Assembly (NCBI RefSeq): GCF_002953215.1
Contig: NZ_CP026378.1
Span: 3,578,540 to 3,642,539 of the forward strand
Direction of reading: 5' to 3'
DNA length: 64,000 nt
Origin: Mixta calida
GTDB lineage: Bacteria > Pseudomonadota > Gammaproteobacteria > Enterobacterales > Enterobacteriaceae
Each line of letters starts with the position of its first letter. Positions within the stretch are counted from its first letter, which is position 1. Below the pieces are notes generated by a model. The model did not search any database and was not told the DNA's origin. It was given only the letters and a program-made list of their open reading frames with translations. A program made the position numbers and the translations under genes. Below, one piece after another: positions 19,350 to 30,204 of this stretch.

Positions 19350-22223
19350 TTACTGGTATTCGCTCATCGGCACGCAAGAGCAGAACAGGTTACGGTCGCC
19401 GAATACATCATCCAGACGCTTCACCGTCGGCCAATATTTGTTATCGCTGCCCGCCGGGAAGACCGCCAGCTCGCGGCTGTAAGGATGCGACCACTCGCCT
19501 ACCAGCTCCTGCTGGGTGTGCGGCGCGTTGACCAACGGGTTATCCTCCAGCGGCCATTCGCCATCCGCCACACGATCGATCTCCATGCGGATCGCCAACA
19601 TCGCGTCGATAAAGCGATCCAACTCCGCTTTCCCTTCCGACTCGGTCGGCTCTACCATTAGCGTGCCCGCCACCGGGAACGACATGGTCGGCGCGTGGAA
19701 ACCGTAATCAATCAGGCGTTTGGCGATATCCAGCTCGCTGATGCCGGTCTGCTCTTTCAGCGGACGAATATCGAGAATACACTCGTGCGCCACGCGGCCA
19801 TCACGTCCGGCATAAAGGATCGGATAAGCCGATTGCAGACGGCTGGCGATATAGTTCGCGTTAAGGATAGCGACGGCGCTGGCCTGCTTCAGCCCTTCCG
19901 CGCCCATCATGCAAATGTACATCCAGCTGATCGGCAGAATCGAGGCGCTGCCGAACGGCGCGGCGGAAACCGCACCCTGCTGCGTCAGCATGTCGTCAAT
20001 CTGCACCACGCTGTGGCCCGGCACAAACGGCGCCAGGTGGGCCTTGACGCCGATCGGCCCCATGCCCGGACCGCCGCCGCCGTGCGGAATGCAGAAGGTT
20101 TTATGCAGGTTCAGGTGAGACACATCGGCGCCGATATAGCCCGGCGTGGTGATGCCGACCTGCGCGTTCATATTAGCGCCGTCGAGGTAAACCTGGCCGC
20201 CGTACTGATGAACGATCTGACAGACTTCGCGGATCGTCTCTTCATACACGCCGTGCGTAGAAGGATAGGTGACCATAATGCAGGAGAGCGCCTTGCCCGC
20301 CTGCTCCGCCTTCTGGCGCAAATCGTGCAGATCAATGTTGCCCTGCTTGTCGCAGGCCACCACCACTACCGACATGCCGGCCATCTGCGCCGACGCCGGG
20401 TTGGTGCCATGGGCGGAGCTGGGGATCAGACAGATATGGCGTTCGCCTTCGCCACGGCTTTCATGGTAGCGACGGATCGCCAGCAGACCGGCGTATTCGC
20501 CCTGCGCGCCGGAGTTAGGCTGCATGCAGAGCGCATCATAACCGGTGAGCTGCACCAGCCACTGCGACAGCTGGGCAATCATTTGCAGATAGCCTCCCGC
20601 CTGCTCGGCGGGACAGAACGGATGCAGTTCGGCGAATTCCGGCCAGGTAATCGGGATCATCTCAGCGGCGGCGTTAAGCTTCATGGTGCAGGAGCCGAGC
20701 GGGATCATCGCCTGATTAAGCGCTAAATCCTTTTTCTCCAGACTGTGCATGTAGCGCATCATCTCGGTTTCGCTGTGATAGCGGTTGAAAACCGGATGCG
20801 TCAGCAGCGGCTGTTGACGTTGCAGCGCCGTCGGAATTGAGCCGCTGTTGGCTGCGACTGCGTTATCCAGCGCCTCAATATCCAGGCCATGCTCGTCGCC
20901 GAGCAGGATCGCGAACAGTGTGGCGACATCTTCCCGCGTGGTAGTCTCATCCAGCGTAATGCCGACCGCATGATGGATATCGGTACGCAGGTTAACGCCG
21001 AAGCTGAGCGCGCGCGCCAGCACCGCCGCCTTATCGTTTACCTCAACGGTAAGGGTATCGAACCAGTGTTGATGGCGCAGCGTCAGGCCGCCCTGCTTCA
21101 GGCCAGCGGCCAGAATATCGGTCAGGCGATGGATGCGCCCGGCGATGCGCTTCAGTCCTTCCGGGCCATGGAATACGGCATAGAAACCGGCAATATTGGC
21201 CAGCAGCACCTGCGAGGTACAGATATTGGAGTTCGCTTTTTCACGACGAATATGTTGCTCGCGCGTCTGCATCGCCATGCGCAGCGCGGTATTGCCCGCG
21301 GCGTCGCGCGAGACGCCGATAATGCGCCCCGGCATTGAACGCTTGTATTCATCGCGCGCGGCGAAGAAGGCGGCGTGCGGCCCGCCATAACCCATCGGCA
21401 CGCCGAAACGCTGGGCGGAACCGAAGACGATATCCGCGCCCTGCTTGCCCGGCGCCTCCAGCAGCACCAGCGCCATAAAATCGGCCGCCACGCTGACGAC
21501 GACGTTGCGCGCCTTGAGATCGGCGATGAGTGCGCTGTAGTCATGCGCTTCGCCGGTGGTGCCGATCTGTTGCAGCAGCACGCCGAACAGCTCGTCATGA
21601 TCGCGCGCGCGCTCCGCTTTATCGATAATCAGCTCAAAGCCGAAGGTCTCCGCGCGGGTTTTCACGACGTCCAGCGTCTGCGGATGAATATCCTCGGCGA
21701 TAAAAAATTTGTTGGCGTTCTTCAGCTTGCTGACGCGTTTGGCCATCGCCATCGCTTCCGCCGCCGCCGTCGCTTCGTCCAGCAGCGACGCGGAGGCGAT
21801 ATCCAGCCCGGTCAGATCCAGCGTCAGCTGCTGGAAGTTCAGCAACGCCTCCAGCCGGCCCTGCGACACCTCCGGCTGATAAGGGGTGTAGGCGGTATAC
21901 CAGCCCGGATTTTCCAGCAGGTTGCGCAGGATAACGGGCGGCGTCAGCACCGGCGTATAGCCCATGCCGATATAAGATTTGAAACGCTGGTTGCGGCTGG
22001 CGATCGCTTTCAGTTCCGCCAGCGCCTGATGTTCCGTCAGCGCATCGCCGACAGCGGGCGGCCCCGGCAGCTGAATGTCGGCCGGCACGATGCTGGTGAT
22101 TAACGCATTGAGCGAGCTGGCGCCGATCGCCTGCAGCATGCTTTCCTGCTGCGCGGGAGACGGGCCGATGTGGCGTTCGATAAAGGCGCCAGTATGTTCA
22201 AGCTGGCTGAGTGTCTGAGTCAT
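19350..22223 (-). CDS. gcvP: Glycine dehydrogenase (decarboxylating), P protein
   Basis: The PLP enzyme of the glycine cleavage system: it decarboxylates glycine and passes the aminomethyl group to lipoyl-GcvH. The 957-aa protein consists of two aminotransferase-like halves. The PLP-lysine motif is [20 protein letters not shown] (about residue 708) in the C-terminal half. The start [20 protein letters not shown] matches the E. coli N terminus. It is the last gene of gcvT-gcvH-gcvP and 109 bp downstream of gcvH. Confidence 0.97.
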   Translation of the reverse strand: MTQTLSQLEHTGAFIERHIGPSPAQQESMLQAIGASSLNALITSIVPADIQLPGPPAVGDALTEHQALAELKAIASRNQRFKSYIGMGYTPVLTPPVILRNLLENPGWYTAYTPYQPEVSQGRLEALLNFQQLTLDLTGLDIASASLLDEATAAAEAMAMAKRVSKLKNANKFFIAEDIHPQTLDVVKTRAETFGFELIIDKAERARDHDELFGVLLQQIGTTGEAHDYSALIADLKARNVVVSVAADFMALVLLEAPGKQGADIVFGSAQRFGVPMGYGGPHAAFFAARDEYKRSMPGRIIGVSRDAAGNTALRMAMQTREQHIRREKANSNICTSQVLLANIAGFYAVFHGPEGLKRIAGRIHRLTDILAAGLKQGGLTLRHQHWFDTLTVEVNDKAAVLARALSFGVNLRTDIHHAVGITLDETTTREDVATLFAILLGDEHGLDIEALDNAVAANSGSIPTALQRQQPLLTHPVFNRYHSETEMMRYMHSLEKKDLALNQAMIPLGSCTMKLNAAAEMIPITWPEFAELHPFCPAEQAGGYLQMIAQLSQWLVQLTGYDALCMQPNSGAQGEYAGLLAIRRYHESRGEGERHICLIPSSAHGTNPASAQMAGMSVVVVACDKQGNIDLHDLRQKAEQAGKALSCIMVTYPSTHGVYEETIREVCQIVHQYGGQVYLDGANMNAQVGITTPGYIGADVSHLNLHKTFCIPHGGGGPGMGPIGVKAHLAPFVPGHSVVQIDDMLTQQGAVSAAPFGSASILPISWMYICMMGAEGLKQASAVAILNANYIASRLQSAYPILYAGRDGRVAHECILDIRPLKEQTGISELDIAKRLIDYGFHAPTMSFPVAGTLMVEPTESEGKAELDRFIDAMLAIRMEIDRVADGEWPLEDNPLVNAPHTQQELVGEWSHPYSRELAVFPAGSDNKYWPTVKRLDDVFGDRNLFCSCVPMSEYQ

Positions 22224-22332
22224 GAATCGTCAATCCTGAAGAGCTGGCTACGGCTGGTGATAACGAGTCGTCTGTCGCGGCCCGTAAAGAGAGCCGCCCG
22301 CGCCTGACTGCGCGCGGACGGCCCGCCTGAAG

Positions 22333-22719
22333 TTATTCGTCGATGGCGGCCTGGTAGCCTTCGGCGTTCAGCAGCTGTTCCAGTTCGGACTCATCGCTCG
22401 CCTTGATGCGGAACAGCCAGCCTGCGCCGTAAGGATCGCTGTTCACCAGTTCCGGCGACGCTTCCAGATCGGCGTTTACCGCGACGATTTCGCCGCTCAG
22501 CGGCGCGTAAATGTCAGAGGCGGCCTTGACCGATTCGGCGACGGCGCAGTCATCTCCGGCGGCGAAGCTGGCGCCCGCGTCCGGCAGATCGACAAAGACC
22601 ATATCGCCCAACAGCTCCTGCGCATGTTCGGTAATGCCTACGGTGTAAGTGCCGTCCGCTTCCTTACGCACCCACTCATGACTTTCACGATATTTTAATT
22701 CGTTTGGCACATTGCTCAT
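22333..22719 (-). CDS. gcvH: Glycine cleavage system H protein
   Basis: The lipoyl carrier of the glycine cleavage system. It has 128 aa; the lipoylated lysine is K65 in [20 protein letters not shown]. It lies 21 bp after gcvT and before gcvP in the standard operon. Family length and motif are exact. Confidence 0.97.
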   Translation of the reverse strand: MSNVPNELKYRESHEWVRKEADGTYTVGITEHAQELLGDMVFVDLPDAGASFAAGDDCAVAESVKAASDIYAPLSGEIVAVNADLEASPELVNSDPYGAGWLFRIKASDESELEQLLNAEGYQAAIDE

Positions 22720-22740
22720 CGCCGCATTCTCCTGAAATAG

Positions 22741-23835
22741 TTACTGAGCGACCGGCTTACCGGCGCGGACAAAAATAGGTTTGGTGACTTTTACCGGCAT
22801 TTCCCGGTTGCGAATTTGCACGATAGCGCGTTCGCCGATGCCTGCCGGCACGCGCGCCAGCGCGATGCTGTAGCCCAGCGTGGGCGAGAAGGAGCCGCTA
22901 GTGATAACGCCCTGGTGCAAGTTGCCCTGCGCGTCGGTGAACATCACCGGCAGTTCATTACGCAGCACGCCCTTCTCCGTCATGATCAGGCCCACCAGCT
23001 TGTCGGTACCTTTTTCACGCTGCAATTCCAGCGCCTCCCGACCAATAAACTGGCGATCGGTCGGCTCCCAGCAGAGCGTCCAGCCCATATTCGCCGCCAG
23101 CGGCGAGACGCCTTCATCCATTTCCTGACCGTAAAGATTCATGCCCGCTTCGAGACGCAGCGTATCGCGCGCGCCCAGCCCGGCGGGCTTCACGCCAGCG
23201 GCCAGCAGGCGCTGCCACAGCCCGGCGGCCTGCGCGTTCGGCAACGCGATTTCATAGCCGCTTTCGCCGGTATAACCGGTGGTAGCGATAAACCAACCGT
23301 CCGCCTCGACGCCGAAAAAGGGCTTCATGCCGCTTACCGCCTGGCGCTGCGCGTCGCTGAAGACCGTTTGCGCTTTCTGCTGCGCCTGCGGTCCCTGAAC
23401 GGCGATCAATGCCAGATCGTCGCGCTCTTGCAACGTGACGCCGAACGGCTGCGCATGCTCGCCGATCCACGCCAGATCTTTGTCGCGCGTAGCGGAGTTA
23501 ACCACGAGGCGAAACCATTCTTCGGTCATAAAGTAAACAATCAAATCGTCAATCACGCCGCCCGATGCGTTGAGCATCGCGCTGTAGAGCGCCTTGCCCG
23601 GCTGCGTCAGACGCGCAACGTCGTTGGCCAGCAGGATGCGCAGAAATTCCCGGGTGCGCTCGCCGCGCAGATCGACAATGGTCATATGGGAGACATCAAA
23701 CATGCCGGCATCCTGACGCACCGCATGATGTTCATCGATCTGCGAGCCGTAGTGCAGCGGCATCATCCAGCCATGGAAATCGACCATGCGGGCGCCGCAG
23801 GCCTGATGCTGTTCATACAAAGGAGTCTGCTTCAT
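22741..23835 (-). CDS. gcvT: Aminomethyltransferase, glycine cleavage T protein
   Basis: Transfers the methylene group from the H protein to tetrahydrofolate and releases ammonia. The 364-aa protein has the GcvT barrel with the catalytic Asp region [13 protein letters not shown] near residue 46 and the folate-site motifs in [14 protein letters not shown] (about 196). It heads the gcvTHP operon; the start has AGGAAT at good spacing. The long upstream region is where GcvA, Lrp and PurR act in E. coli. Confidence 0.97.
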   Translation of the reverse strand: MKQTPLYEQHQACGARMVDFHGWMMPLHYGSQIDEHHAVRQDAGMFDVSHMTIVDLRGERTREFLRILLANDVARLTQPGKALYSAMLNASGGVIDDLIVYFMTEEWFRLVVNSATRDKDLAWIGEHAQPFGVTLQERDDLALIAVQGPQAQQKAQTVFSDAQRQAVSGMKPFFGVEADGWFIATTGYTGESGYEIALPNAQAAGLWQRLLAAGVKPAGLGARDTLRLEAGMNLYGQEMDEGVSPLAANMGWTLCWEPTDRQFIGREALELQREKGTDKLVGLIMTEKGVLRNELPVMFTDAQGNLHQGVITSGSFSPTLGYSIALARVPAGIGERAIVQIRNREMPVKVTKPIFVRAGKPVAQ

Positions 23836-24323
23836 AACATTCCTGTGCGTTAACGGGTTGGGTAGACGCTAAATGTGGCTAAAACGTCCGACGCAAACGT
23901 TCTCTTTGCCCTGACGTTACCACTGAACGCCGGTTTTAACCATAAGCTAAACAGGGGCGAAACGGCGTCGGCATCGTCCGATGTCTTTGGGATTGTGCAG
24001 AATTTTTGACTACAAAAATGCGTCATAAGGCACATAACGAACAACAGACGCGCAACAAAGCCGTTTAAAAACCAGACAGCGGATAAATAACGTGAAAATC
24101 GCCCGGCACAGAAAAGACTTACTCATGAGCAAAAGTAATGCGAAGCAGGGAGTGAAATTAGAATAATTCAAATGAGCGCGCGAAAAGCGTGCGCGCGCCT
24201 CAAAATGGTGCGAATCGCGTTGGAGCCTCGAATAACGTCGCGTCAGGGCGGGGCTGAGCACCCCAACGCCTTCAATACGCTTAGAGAAAAGATGCGTGAG
24301 GGCAACAGGCATGGCGCAAAAAT
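23836..24323. other. Regulatory region upstream of gcvT
   Basis: About 490 bp without a credible gene between the ubiI terminator and gcvT. It must hold the gcvTHP promoter and, by analogy with E. coli, GcvA and Lrp sites; I cannot place these precisely. An imperfect GC-rich inverted repeat is at 24173-24200 (TGAGCGCGCG ... CGCGCCTCA). Frames on both strands here have no domain, composition or start site that suggests coding. Confidence 0.5.
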
Positions 24324-24345
24324 GAAAAAGGACCTTTCGGCCCTT
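24324..24345 (-). terminator. Terminator after ubiI
   Basis: On the minus strand AAGGGCC-GAAA-GGTCCTT is followed by TTTC, about 35 bp after the ubiI stop. It closes the ygfB-pepP-ubiH-ubiI transcript. Confidence 0.8.
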
Positions 24346-24379
24346 ATTGAAGAGATGTCTCAGCGCAATGAGAAAGATA

Positions 24380-25579
24380 TCAGCGCAGCCATTCCGGCAG
24401 ATCGTGCAGCCCCATCGCCTGTTTCAGCAGGCGCGGCTTCACGCCAGGCAGGTTGTCCGCCAGCCGCAGGCCGACGTCGCGCAGCAGCTTTTTTGCCGGA
24501 TTATTGCCGGCAAACAACTCACGAAAGCCCTGCATGCTTGCCAGCATCACGGCGGCGCTGTGCTTGCGCGTACGCTCATAGCGACGCAGATAGAGATGCT
24601 GACCGATATCTTTGCCCTGCTGATGCAGGCGGCGGATTTCGCCTGTCAGCTCGGCGGCGTCCATAAAGCCCAGGTTGACGCCCTGCCCCGCCAGCGGATG
24701 AATGGTATGCGCGGCGTCGCCGACCAGCGCCAGCCGGTGAGCGGCAAACTGGCGGGCATAGCGCGCCATCAACGGAAAGGTCTGGCGTTCGCTCTCTACC
24801 TTGCATAGCCCCAGACGCATATCAAACGCCACCGACAGCTGCTGGTTAAACAGCTCGGCGGGCATATCACGTAGCCGCGTCGCTTCCTGTGGTGACAGCG
24901 ACCAGACGATTGAACAGAGATGCGGATCGCTGAGCGGCAGAAACGCCAGGATGCCATCGCCGTGGAACACCTGACGCGCTACCGCCTGATGCGGCTGTTC
25001 GGTGCGAATATTGGCGACCAGCGCATGATGGTCGTAGTCCCAGAAGGTTAACGGGATATCGGCTTTGCTGCGCAACCACGAGTGGGCGCCGTCGGCGCCG
25101 ATCAGCAGCCGGGCGCTCATCATATTGCCGTCTTCCAGCGTAATAAAGGCTTCGTTATCGCCGAAGGCGACCTGTTGCAGCTGCGCCGGCGCCAGCAGCG
25201 TGATATCGCTCAGCTGCTGCGCGCGCTGCCAGAGCGCCTGGTGGATCGCCTGGTTTTCAATGATATGGCCAAGATGGCTGACGCCCTGGGGCTGATCAAA
25301 TTCAATACGGCCAAAGCTGTCGCGATCCCATACTTCCATACCGTGATAGCTGCTGGCGCGCAGCGCCAGAATCGCTGACCAGACGTCAAGATGCTGTAAC
25401 AGACGCTCGCTGGCCGCGTTAATGGCGGAAACGCGCAGTCCGTGCGGTTCGTTGGGGTTAAACGCGTCCGGCGCCGCTTTCTCCAGCACCGCGATACGCA
25501 GCCCGCAGCCCTGTAAGCCGCAGGCGACCGCCAGGCCAACCATACCGCCGCCGGCGATCACCACATCATAAGTTTGCAT
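24380..25579 (-). CDS. ubiI: 2-octaprenylphenol 5-hydroxylase UbiI (VisC)
   Basis: An FAD monooxygenase that adds the C5 hydroxyl in aerobic ubiquinone synthesis. The 399-aa protein has the dinucleotide-binding GGGMVGLAVACGLQGCGL near the N terminus, the DGAHSWLRSKADI motif (about residue 170), and the second FAD motif LVGDAAHTIHPLAGQGVNLG (about 290-310). It follows ubiH by 13 bp in pepP-ubiH-ubiI, the standard enterobacterial operon. Confidence 0.95.
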   Translation of the reverse strand: MQTYDVVIAGGGMVGLAVACGLQGCGLRIAVLEKAAPDAFNPNEPHGLRVSAINAASERLLQHLDVWSAILALRASSYHGMEVWDRDSFGRIEFDQPQGVSHLGHIIENQAIHQALWQRAQQLSDITLLAPAQLQQVAFGDNEAFITLEDGNMMSARLLIGADGAHSWLRSKADIPLTFWDYDHHALVANIRTEQPHQAVARQVFHGDGILAFLPLSDPHLCSIVWSLSPQEATRLRDMPAELFNQQLSVAFDMRLGLCKVESERQTFPLMARYARQFAAHRLALVGDAAHTIHPLAGQGVNLGFMDAAELTGEIRRLHQQGKDIGQHLYLRRYERTRKHSAAVMLASMQGFRELFAGNNPAKKLLRDVGLRLADNLPGVKPRLLKQAMGLHDLPEWLR

Positions 25580-25592
25580 TGAAATCCTCTTT

Positions 25593-26771
25593 TCAGCGCG
25601 TTACCCAGCCCAGCGTCCGCTCCGCCAGGCGGTTGCGCAGCCAGGGTAAATTATCCATTGTCATCAGGCCGAGATTACGCCCAACGACCAGCGGCAGGTA
25701 GCGGTTGGCGAACAGCCGCACCAGCCCATCCGTTATGCCGATCGTGGCGTCACGATCGGTTGCGCGTCGTTGTCCGTAGCGCTGCAGCACGGCGAAGCTG
25801 CCCGCATCCTGCCGCTCGCGATGCGCCGCCGCCAGCGTTTCCGCCAGCGACATAACATCGCGCATGCCGAGATTGAAGCCCTGTCCGGCGATCGGGTGCA
25901 GCGTCTGCGCCGCGTTGCCCACCAGCGCCAGCCGATGCGCGACCGTCTGGCTGGCCATTTGCAGCGCCAGCGGATAGCTGTGGCGCTGCCCCACATGGGT
26001 AAAACGCCCCAGCCGCCAGCCGAACGCCTGTTGCAGCTCCGCTAAAAAGGTCGCGTCGCTCCAGCCGTCGATGCGTGTTTTCGCTTCCGGCGGATGACAC
26101 CAGACCAGCGAACTGCGGCCGTTCGACATAGGCAGCAGCGCCAGCGGCCCGTGTTGCGTGAAACGTTCAAACGCCCGCCCCTGATGGGCGATCTGCGTCG
26201 TCACGTTGGCGATAACCGCGATCTGCTGGTAATCCTCGCTGCGCCACTGAATGCCGCAGGCGGCGGCGATATGCGAACGGGAACCATCCGCCGCCACCAG
26301 CAGCTGTCCATCCAGCTTTTCGCCGCTCGCCAGCGTGACGCTGACGCCATCCTGCCGCCGCTCAACCCGGCTGACCGTTTCCGGGCAGCGCAGCGTCACG
26401 CCCGGCGCTTTGCGTAGCAGCTGATAGAGCCGGTTGCCCACCTCATGCAGCTCAACCACATTGCCCAGCGCCGCAACGCCATAATCGGCGGCGTCGATAT
26501 TCACAAAACCGGCGTGCCCGCGATCGCTAACGTGCACATGGGTAATCGGCGTGGCGCAGCTCGCCAGCGCAGGCCAGAGGTTAAGGCCCGCCAGCTGCTG
26601 GCAGGTGCCTTCCGCCAGCGCGATCGCCCGTCCGTCATAGCCTGGATGCGCGCGGTCTCCCGGCGCGACCGCCTCAATAACTGTTACCGGCAGTGCGCCC
26701 TGAGTAAGATGAGAGATCGCCAGCGCCAGGGTTGCGCCCGTCATGCCGCCGCCGGCAACGATCACGCTCAT
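25593..26771 (-). CDS. ubiH: 2-octaprenyl-6-methoxyphenol 4-hydroxylase UbiH
   Basis: The FAD monooxygenase for the C1 (old C4) hydroxylation of ubiquinone precursors. It has 392 aa, an N-terminal VIVAGGGMTGATLALAIS flavin site, the DGSRSHIAAACGI motif and LVGNAAQTLHPIAGQGFNLG as the second FAD motif. Its ATG overlaps the pepP stop by four bases (ATGA), implying translational coupling. Confidence 0.95.
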   Translation of the reverse strand: MSVIVAGGGMTGATLALAISHLTQGALPVTVIEAVAPGDRAHPGYDGRAIALAEGTCQQLAGLNLWPALASCATPITHVHVSDRGHAGFVNIDAADYGVAALGNVVELHEVGNRLYQLLRKAPGVTLRCPETVSRVERRQDGVSVTLASGEKLDGQLLVAADGSRSHIAAACGIQWRSEDYQQIAVIANVTTQIAHQGRAFERFTQHGPLALLPMSNGRSSLVWCHPPEAKTRIDGWSDATFLAELQQAFGWRLGRFTHVGQRHSYPLALQMASQTVAHRLALVGNAAQTLHPIAGQGFNLGMRDVMSLAETLAAAHRERQDAGSFAVLQRYGQRRATDRDATIGITDGLVRLFANRYLPLVVGRNLGLMTMDNLPWLRNRLAERTLGWVTR

Positions 26772-28090
26772 GCCTGTTGCGCTGCCGCCATCAGCGCTTC
26801 GATAGCGTCAGCGTCTTTCACTACGCTATCGGTAAGATTTTCATTGCCCTGTTCAGTAATCAGGATGTCATCCTCAATGCGCACGCCGATGCCGCGATAT
26901 TCCGGCGGCACGTCGGCGTCCGGCGCGATATAGAGTCCCGGCTCGACGGTTAACACCATGCCCGGCTCCAGGATACGACCGCGATCCGGCGTGCCGTAGT
27001 TACCGACGTCATGCACATCCAGCCCCAGCCAGTGACTCAGCCCGTGCATAAAAAATTGCCGGTGCGCATTTTCCGCGATCAGCTGCTCGACGTCGCCCTG
27101 CATCACGCCAAGTTCGACCAGCCCGCTCACCATGACGCGCACGACCTCTTCGTTCACCTGACGGATGCTGACGCCGGGACGAAACAGCGCAAGCGCCTTG
27201 TAGAGCGAGGCCAGCACGATGTCGTAAATCGCGCGCTGCGGCGCGCTGAATTTGCCATTCACCGGAAAAGTGCGGGTAATATCGCCTGCGTAACCGTGGA
27301 ATTCGCAGCCCGCATCGATCAGCACCAGATCGCCATCGCGCAATTCGCTTTCGTTTTCGGTGTAATGCAGAATGCAGGCGTTGTCGCCGCCGCCGACAAT
27401 GGTGTTGTAGGAAGGGTGCTGCGCGCCATGGCGGGTAAACTCGTGGTGAATTTCCCCGGCGAGCTGATATTCAAACATGCCGGGCCGACAGGTCTGCATC
27501 GCCCGTGTATGGGCCATAGCGCTGATTTTCCCGGCGCGACGCAAAATATCCTGTTCTTCGGGATCTTTGAACAGCCGCATTTCATGCACCCAGGGACGCC
27601 AGTCGGTCAGCGTGTCCGGCGCCGTCAGGTTCTGCCGGAAGCCGCGACGCAGCTTGTCCAGCGCGCTAAACAGGATGCGATCGGCAAATTCATATTCGCC
27701 CTGCGCATGATAGACCACATCAAGGCCGTTCAGCAGCTGATGTAGCTGTTCATCCAGCGCATCCCACGGCAGCGCGCGATCGACGCCCAGCTTCTCCGGC
27801 GCCGCCTCCTGTCCCAGACGACGGCCGAACCAGATTTCCGCCTGTTTATCGCGCACGCGGTTAAACAGCACGCTGTGATTATGCGTGTCGTCGCTTTTAA
27901 TCAGCACCAGCAGCGCTTCAGGCTCGTTAAAGCCGGTGAAGTACCAGAAATCGCTGTTCTGACGGTAAGGGTATTCACTGTCCGCACTGCGCGTGACCTC
28001 CGGCGCGGCGAAAATCAGCGCCGCGCTGCCCGGTGCCATACTCGCCAGCAGCCTCTGGCGGCGCTGCAAAAAAGTATCCAGCGTAATCAT
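26768..28090 (-). CDS. pepP: Xaa-Pro aminopeptidase PepP
   Basis: Removes an N-terminal residue preceding proline; a dimanganese pita-bread enzyme. The 440-aa protein has the N-terminal creatinase-like domain and the C-terminal metal site: D in LIDAGCEFHGYAGDITRTF (both Asp), His in HGLSHWLGLDVHD, Glu in LTVEPGLYI and Glu in RIEDDILIT. The start MITLDTF has GGAGAAG upstream. It lies 48 bp downstream of ygfB and overlaps ubiH. Confidence 0.96.
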   Translation of the reverse strand: MITLDTFLQRRQRLLASMAPGSAALIFAAPEVTRSADSEYPYRQNSDFWYFTGFNEPEALLVLIKSDDTHNHSVLFNRVRDKQAEIWFGRRLGQEAAPEKLGVDRALPWDALDEQLHQLLNGLDVVYHAQGEYEFADRILFSALDKLRRGFRQNLTAPDTLTDWRPWVHEMRLFKDPEEQDILRRAGKISAMAHTRAMQTCRPGMFEYQLAGEIHHEFTRHGAQHPSYNTIVGGGDNACILHYTENESELRDGDLVLIDAGCEFHGYAGDITRTFPVNGKFSAPQRAIYDIVLASLYKALALFRPGVSIRQVNEEVVRVMVSGLVELGVMQGDVEQLIAENAHRQFFMHGLSHWLGLDVHDVGNYGTPDRGRILEPGMVLTVEPGLYIAPDADVPPEYRGIGVRIEDDILITEQGNENLTDSVVKDADAIEALMAAAQQA

Positions 28091-28138
28091 CCGTATCTTC
28101 TCCCTGAGTGAGGCCGTCGCGCGGCGATAGCAAAACGA

Positions 28139-28723
28139 TCAGTGTAGCGTCGGTTTTTTCATCTCCGGCGCGGTCGGCATCTCCGGCGGGTTGAATGTCT
28201 CGTGGCACAGCAAGGCCGCCACGCGCACATACTCAATCACTTCTTCCAGCGACTGCGCCAGCTCTTCGCGATCGTCTTCTTCTTCATCATAGCCAAGCTG
28301 AGCGATGGTGCGCAGATCGTCGATGGCTTCGCCAGCTTCGCCTTTTACCTTATCCAGTTTAGGCTGCGTTACGCCCAGCCCCAACAGGAAGTGGTTCACC
28401 CAGCCGGCCAGCGCGTCGGCGCGCTCAAAGACGCTGCTCTCTTCTTCATCGGGCAGCATCAGCTGGAACAGAAAACCTTCTTCTTCCAGCGTGTCCTGAA
28501 TATGGCCGTGCAGCGCCTGCAGCGGCTGGGACAGCGACTGAGAGAACGCCAGTCCTTCGTTGGTCAGATCGTGAACCAGCGTTTTCCAGCTGTGATCTTT
28601 ATTGCCACCGCAGACAATGCCGCTGATCAGGCCATGCATTTCAGCCGGTGTCATTCCCACGCCCTGTTGGCTAAGAGCGGACGCCAGCGCCTGATAGCCC
28701 GGCTGTGTGTTATCTGTAGACAT
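28139..28723 (-). CDS. ygfB: YgfB/YecA-family protein of unknown role
   Basis: A 194-aa acidic, helical UPF0149 protein. The conserved block [18 protein letters not shown] follows a short N terminus, and the C terminus ends EMKKPTLH as in E. coli. In Pseudomonas a YgfB protein represses an amidase gene through AlpA; whether that holds here is unknown. MSTDN at 28723 aligns with the E. coli start; an ATG six bases upstream is an alternative. It is the first gene before pepP and diverges from zapA. Confidence 0.9.
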   Translation of the reverse strand: MSTDNTQPGYQALASALSQQGVGMTPAEMHGLISGIVCGGNKDHSWKTLVHDLTNEGLAFSQSLSQPLQALHGHIQDTLEEEGFLFQLMLPDEEESSVFERADALAGWVNHFLLGLGVTQPKLDKVKGEAGEAIDDLRTIAQLGYDEEEDDREELAQSLEEVIEYVRVAALLCHETFNPPEMPTAPEMKKPTLH

Positions 28724-28892
28724 ACGCATTCATCATCGTTGGCGGATTAAGTTCGTGATATGCTACCACCAGGTGCCTTGGGGTTTCCAGAAAGGGCTTG
28801 TTTCTTCACACAAGGGTCGATATAGTGGCGCCCCTTCTGAGCCGGAGCAGGTTCAGAGCGATGCGGGCGCAGTAATCAGTCAGGAAGGTGGC

Positions 28893-29222
28893 ATGTCTGC
28901 ACAACCGGTAGATATTCAGATTTTTGGACGTTCATTGCGCGTGAATTGTCCGCCTGAACAGCAAGATGCGCTGAATGCGGCGGCGGAAGATCTTAATCAG
29001 CGGTTGCAAGATCTGAAAGTTCGCACTAGAGTCACAAATACAGAGCAACTGGTGTTCATCGCGGCGTTGAACATTTGCCATGAGCTGGCGCAGGAAAAGG
29101 TGAAAACCCGAGACTACGCTGCTAACATGGAACAACGCATTCGCATGTTGCAACAGACCATTGAACAAGCGCTGCTTGAGCAGGGTCGTATAACTGAACG
29201 CCAGGGTGCGAAGTTCGAATAA
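28893..29222 (+). CDS. zapA: Cell division protein ZapA
   Basis: Binds and bundles FtsZ protofilaments and stabilises the Z ring. It has 109 aa, identical in length to E. coli ZapA. It begins [20 protein letters not shown] and has the long C-terminal coiled coil ([20 protein letters not shown] and beyond). An in-frame ORF extends upstream to 28707, but the AGGAAGGTGGC ribosome site and family alignment fix 28893. It is followed by the 6S RNA gene. Confidence 0.96.
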   Translation: MSAQPVDIQIFGRSLRVNCPPEQQDALNAAAEDLNQRLQDLKVRTRVTNTEQLVFIAALNICHELAQEKVKTRDYAANMEQRIRMLQQTIEQALLEQGRITERQGAKFE

Positions 29223-29262
29223 TACTTTGCGGCCAACTGTGATACAGTGGCGGTGAGGTCAA

Positions 29263-29446
29263 ATTTCTCTGAGATGTTTGCAAGTGGGCCAGTCCCCTGA
29301 GCCGATATTTCAAACAAACAGAATGTGACGCTCCGTAACCTGTGAGCATGCCCGGTCCGTCCGGGAAGCCTAATGGTTGCGACGGCATGTTCACCTTGAA
29401 CCAAGGGTTCAAGGGTTACAGCCTACGGCGGCATCTCGGAGATTCC
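29263..29446 (+). ncRNA. ssrS: 6S RNA
   Basis: A 184-nt RNA that binds sigma70 RNA polymerase in stationary phase, mimicking an open promoter. The 5' end ATTTCTCTGAGATGTTTGCA and 3' end GCGGCATCTCGGAGATTCC pair to form the terminal stem. The conserved GGGCCAGTCCCCTGAGCCGA, the central bubble and CCTTGAACCAAGGGTTCAAG hairpin all match the E. coli RNA. It lies between zapA and fau, its normal place; E. coli co-transcribes 6S RNA with fau. Confidence 0.97.
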
Positions 29447-29555
29447 CTTCTTTATCCCTTTCGTTGTTGCTTTTCCCGGCGCGTTGCCGACGGGTTGAAA
29501 GTACTTGCCTCTGCTGTGTATAGTCGCAACACACCCGCAGGCGCAGGAAAATCCC

Positions 29556-30149
29556 ATGTCTCACTCTCAGCTCGATCGCCAGGTTATCCGTACTCACGTC
29601 CGTCATTTGCGGCGCGGGCTGAGCGCTGAACAGCAAACCCTGGCGGCGGACAGCGTTGCCGAACATGCGCTAAACGTGGCGCCGGTGGATCAGGCGCAGC
29701 ATATCGCCCTGTTTCTCTCCGTTGACGGCGAACTTAATACCCGCCCGCTTATCGCCCGGCTCTGGCAGCATCATAAGCAGGTTTATCTGCCCGTTCTGCA
29801 CCCCTTTTCGCCCGGCAATTTGTTGTTTATCCGTTACACGCCGGAAACCGTGCTGACGCAGAACCGTCTGAGAATTCCCGAACCCCCGCTTGATATACAG
29901 AACCTGATTCCGCTCGATCGACTGGATGTAATGTTCGTGCCGCTGGTGGCGTTCGATCGCCAGGGACAACGGCTCGGCATGGGCGGCGGCTTTTACGATC
30001 GCACCTTGCAGAACTGGCGTCGGCATCGGTTTCTGCCGATAGGGCTGGCGCATGACTGCCAGCAGGTTGAGAAGCTGCCGTGCGCCGACTGGGATGTGCC
30101 GTTACCGGCGATTCTGACCCCTTCGCATTTCTGGCAGTGGGAAAAGTAA
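29556..30149 (+). CDS. fau: 5-formyltetrahydrofolate cyclo-ligase
   Basis: Converts 5-formyl-THF to 5,10-methenyl-THF with ATP, recycling folate released by glycine cleavage side reactions (gcv genes are nearby). The 197-aa protein has the family motifs HLRRGLSAEQQ, LFLSVDGELNTRPLI, YLPVLHPFSPGNLLF and the C-terminal GQRLGMGGGFYDRTLQNW. The start at 29556 has AGGAAA upstream; the frame opens earlier at 29505 without support. It is downstream of ssrS in the conserved pair. Confidence 0.94.
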   Translation: MSHSQLDRQVIRTHVRHLRRGLSAEQQTLAADSVAEHALNVAPVDQAQHIALFLSVDGELNTRPLIARLWQHHKQVYLPVLHPFSPGNLLFIRYTPETVLTQNRLRIPEPPLDIQNLIPLDRLDVMFVPLVAFDRQGQRLGMGGGFYDRTLQNWRRHRFLPIGLAHDCQQVEKLPCADWDVPLPAILTPSHFWQWEK

Positions 30150-30204
30150 AACGCCGCCCTGAGACAGGACGGCGTGGAAACAACAACCAGAGCGCTTATC
30201 TCAA

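Noticed and set aside
24010-24312. 100-codon minus frame upstream of gcvT
   Set aside because: No family resemblance, no ribosome site, and it spans the expected gcv regulatory region.
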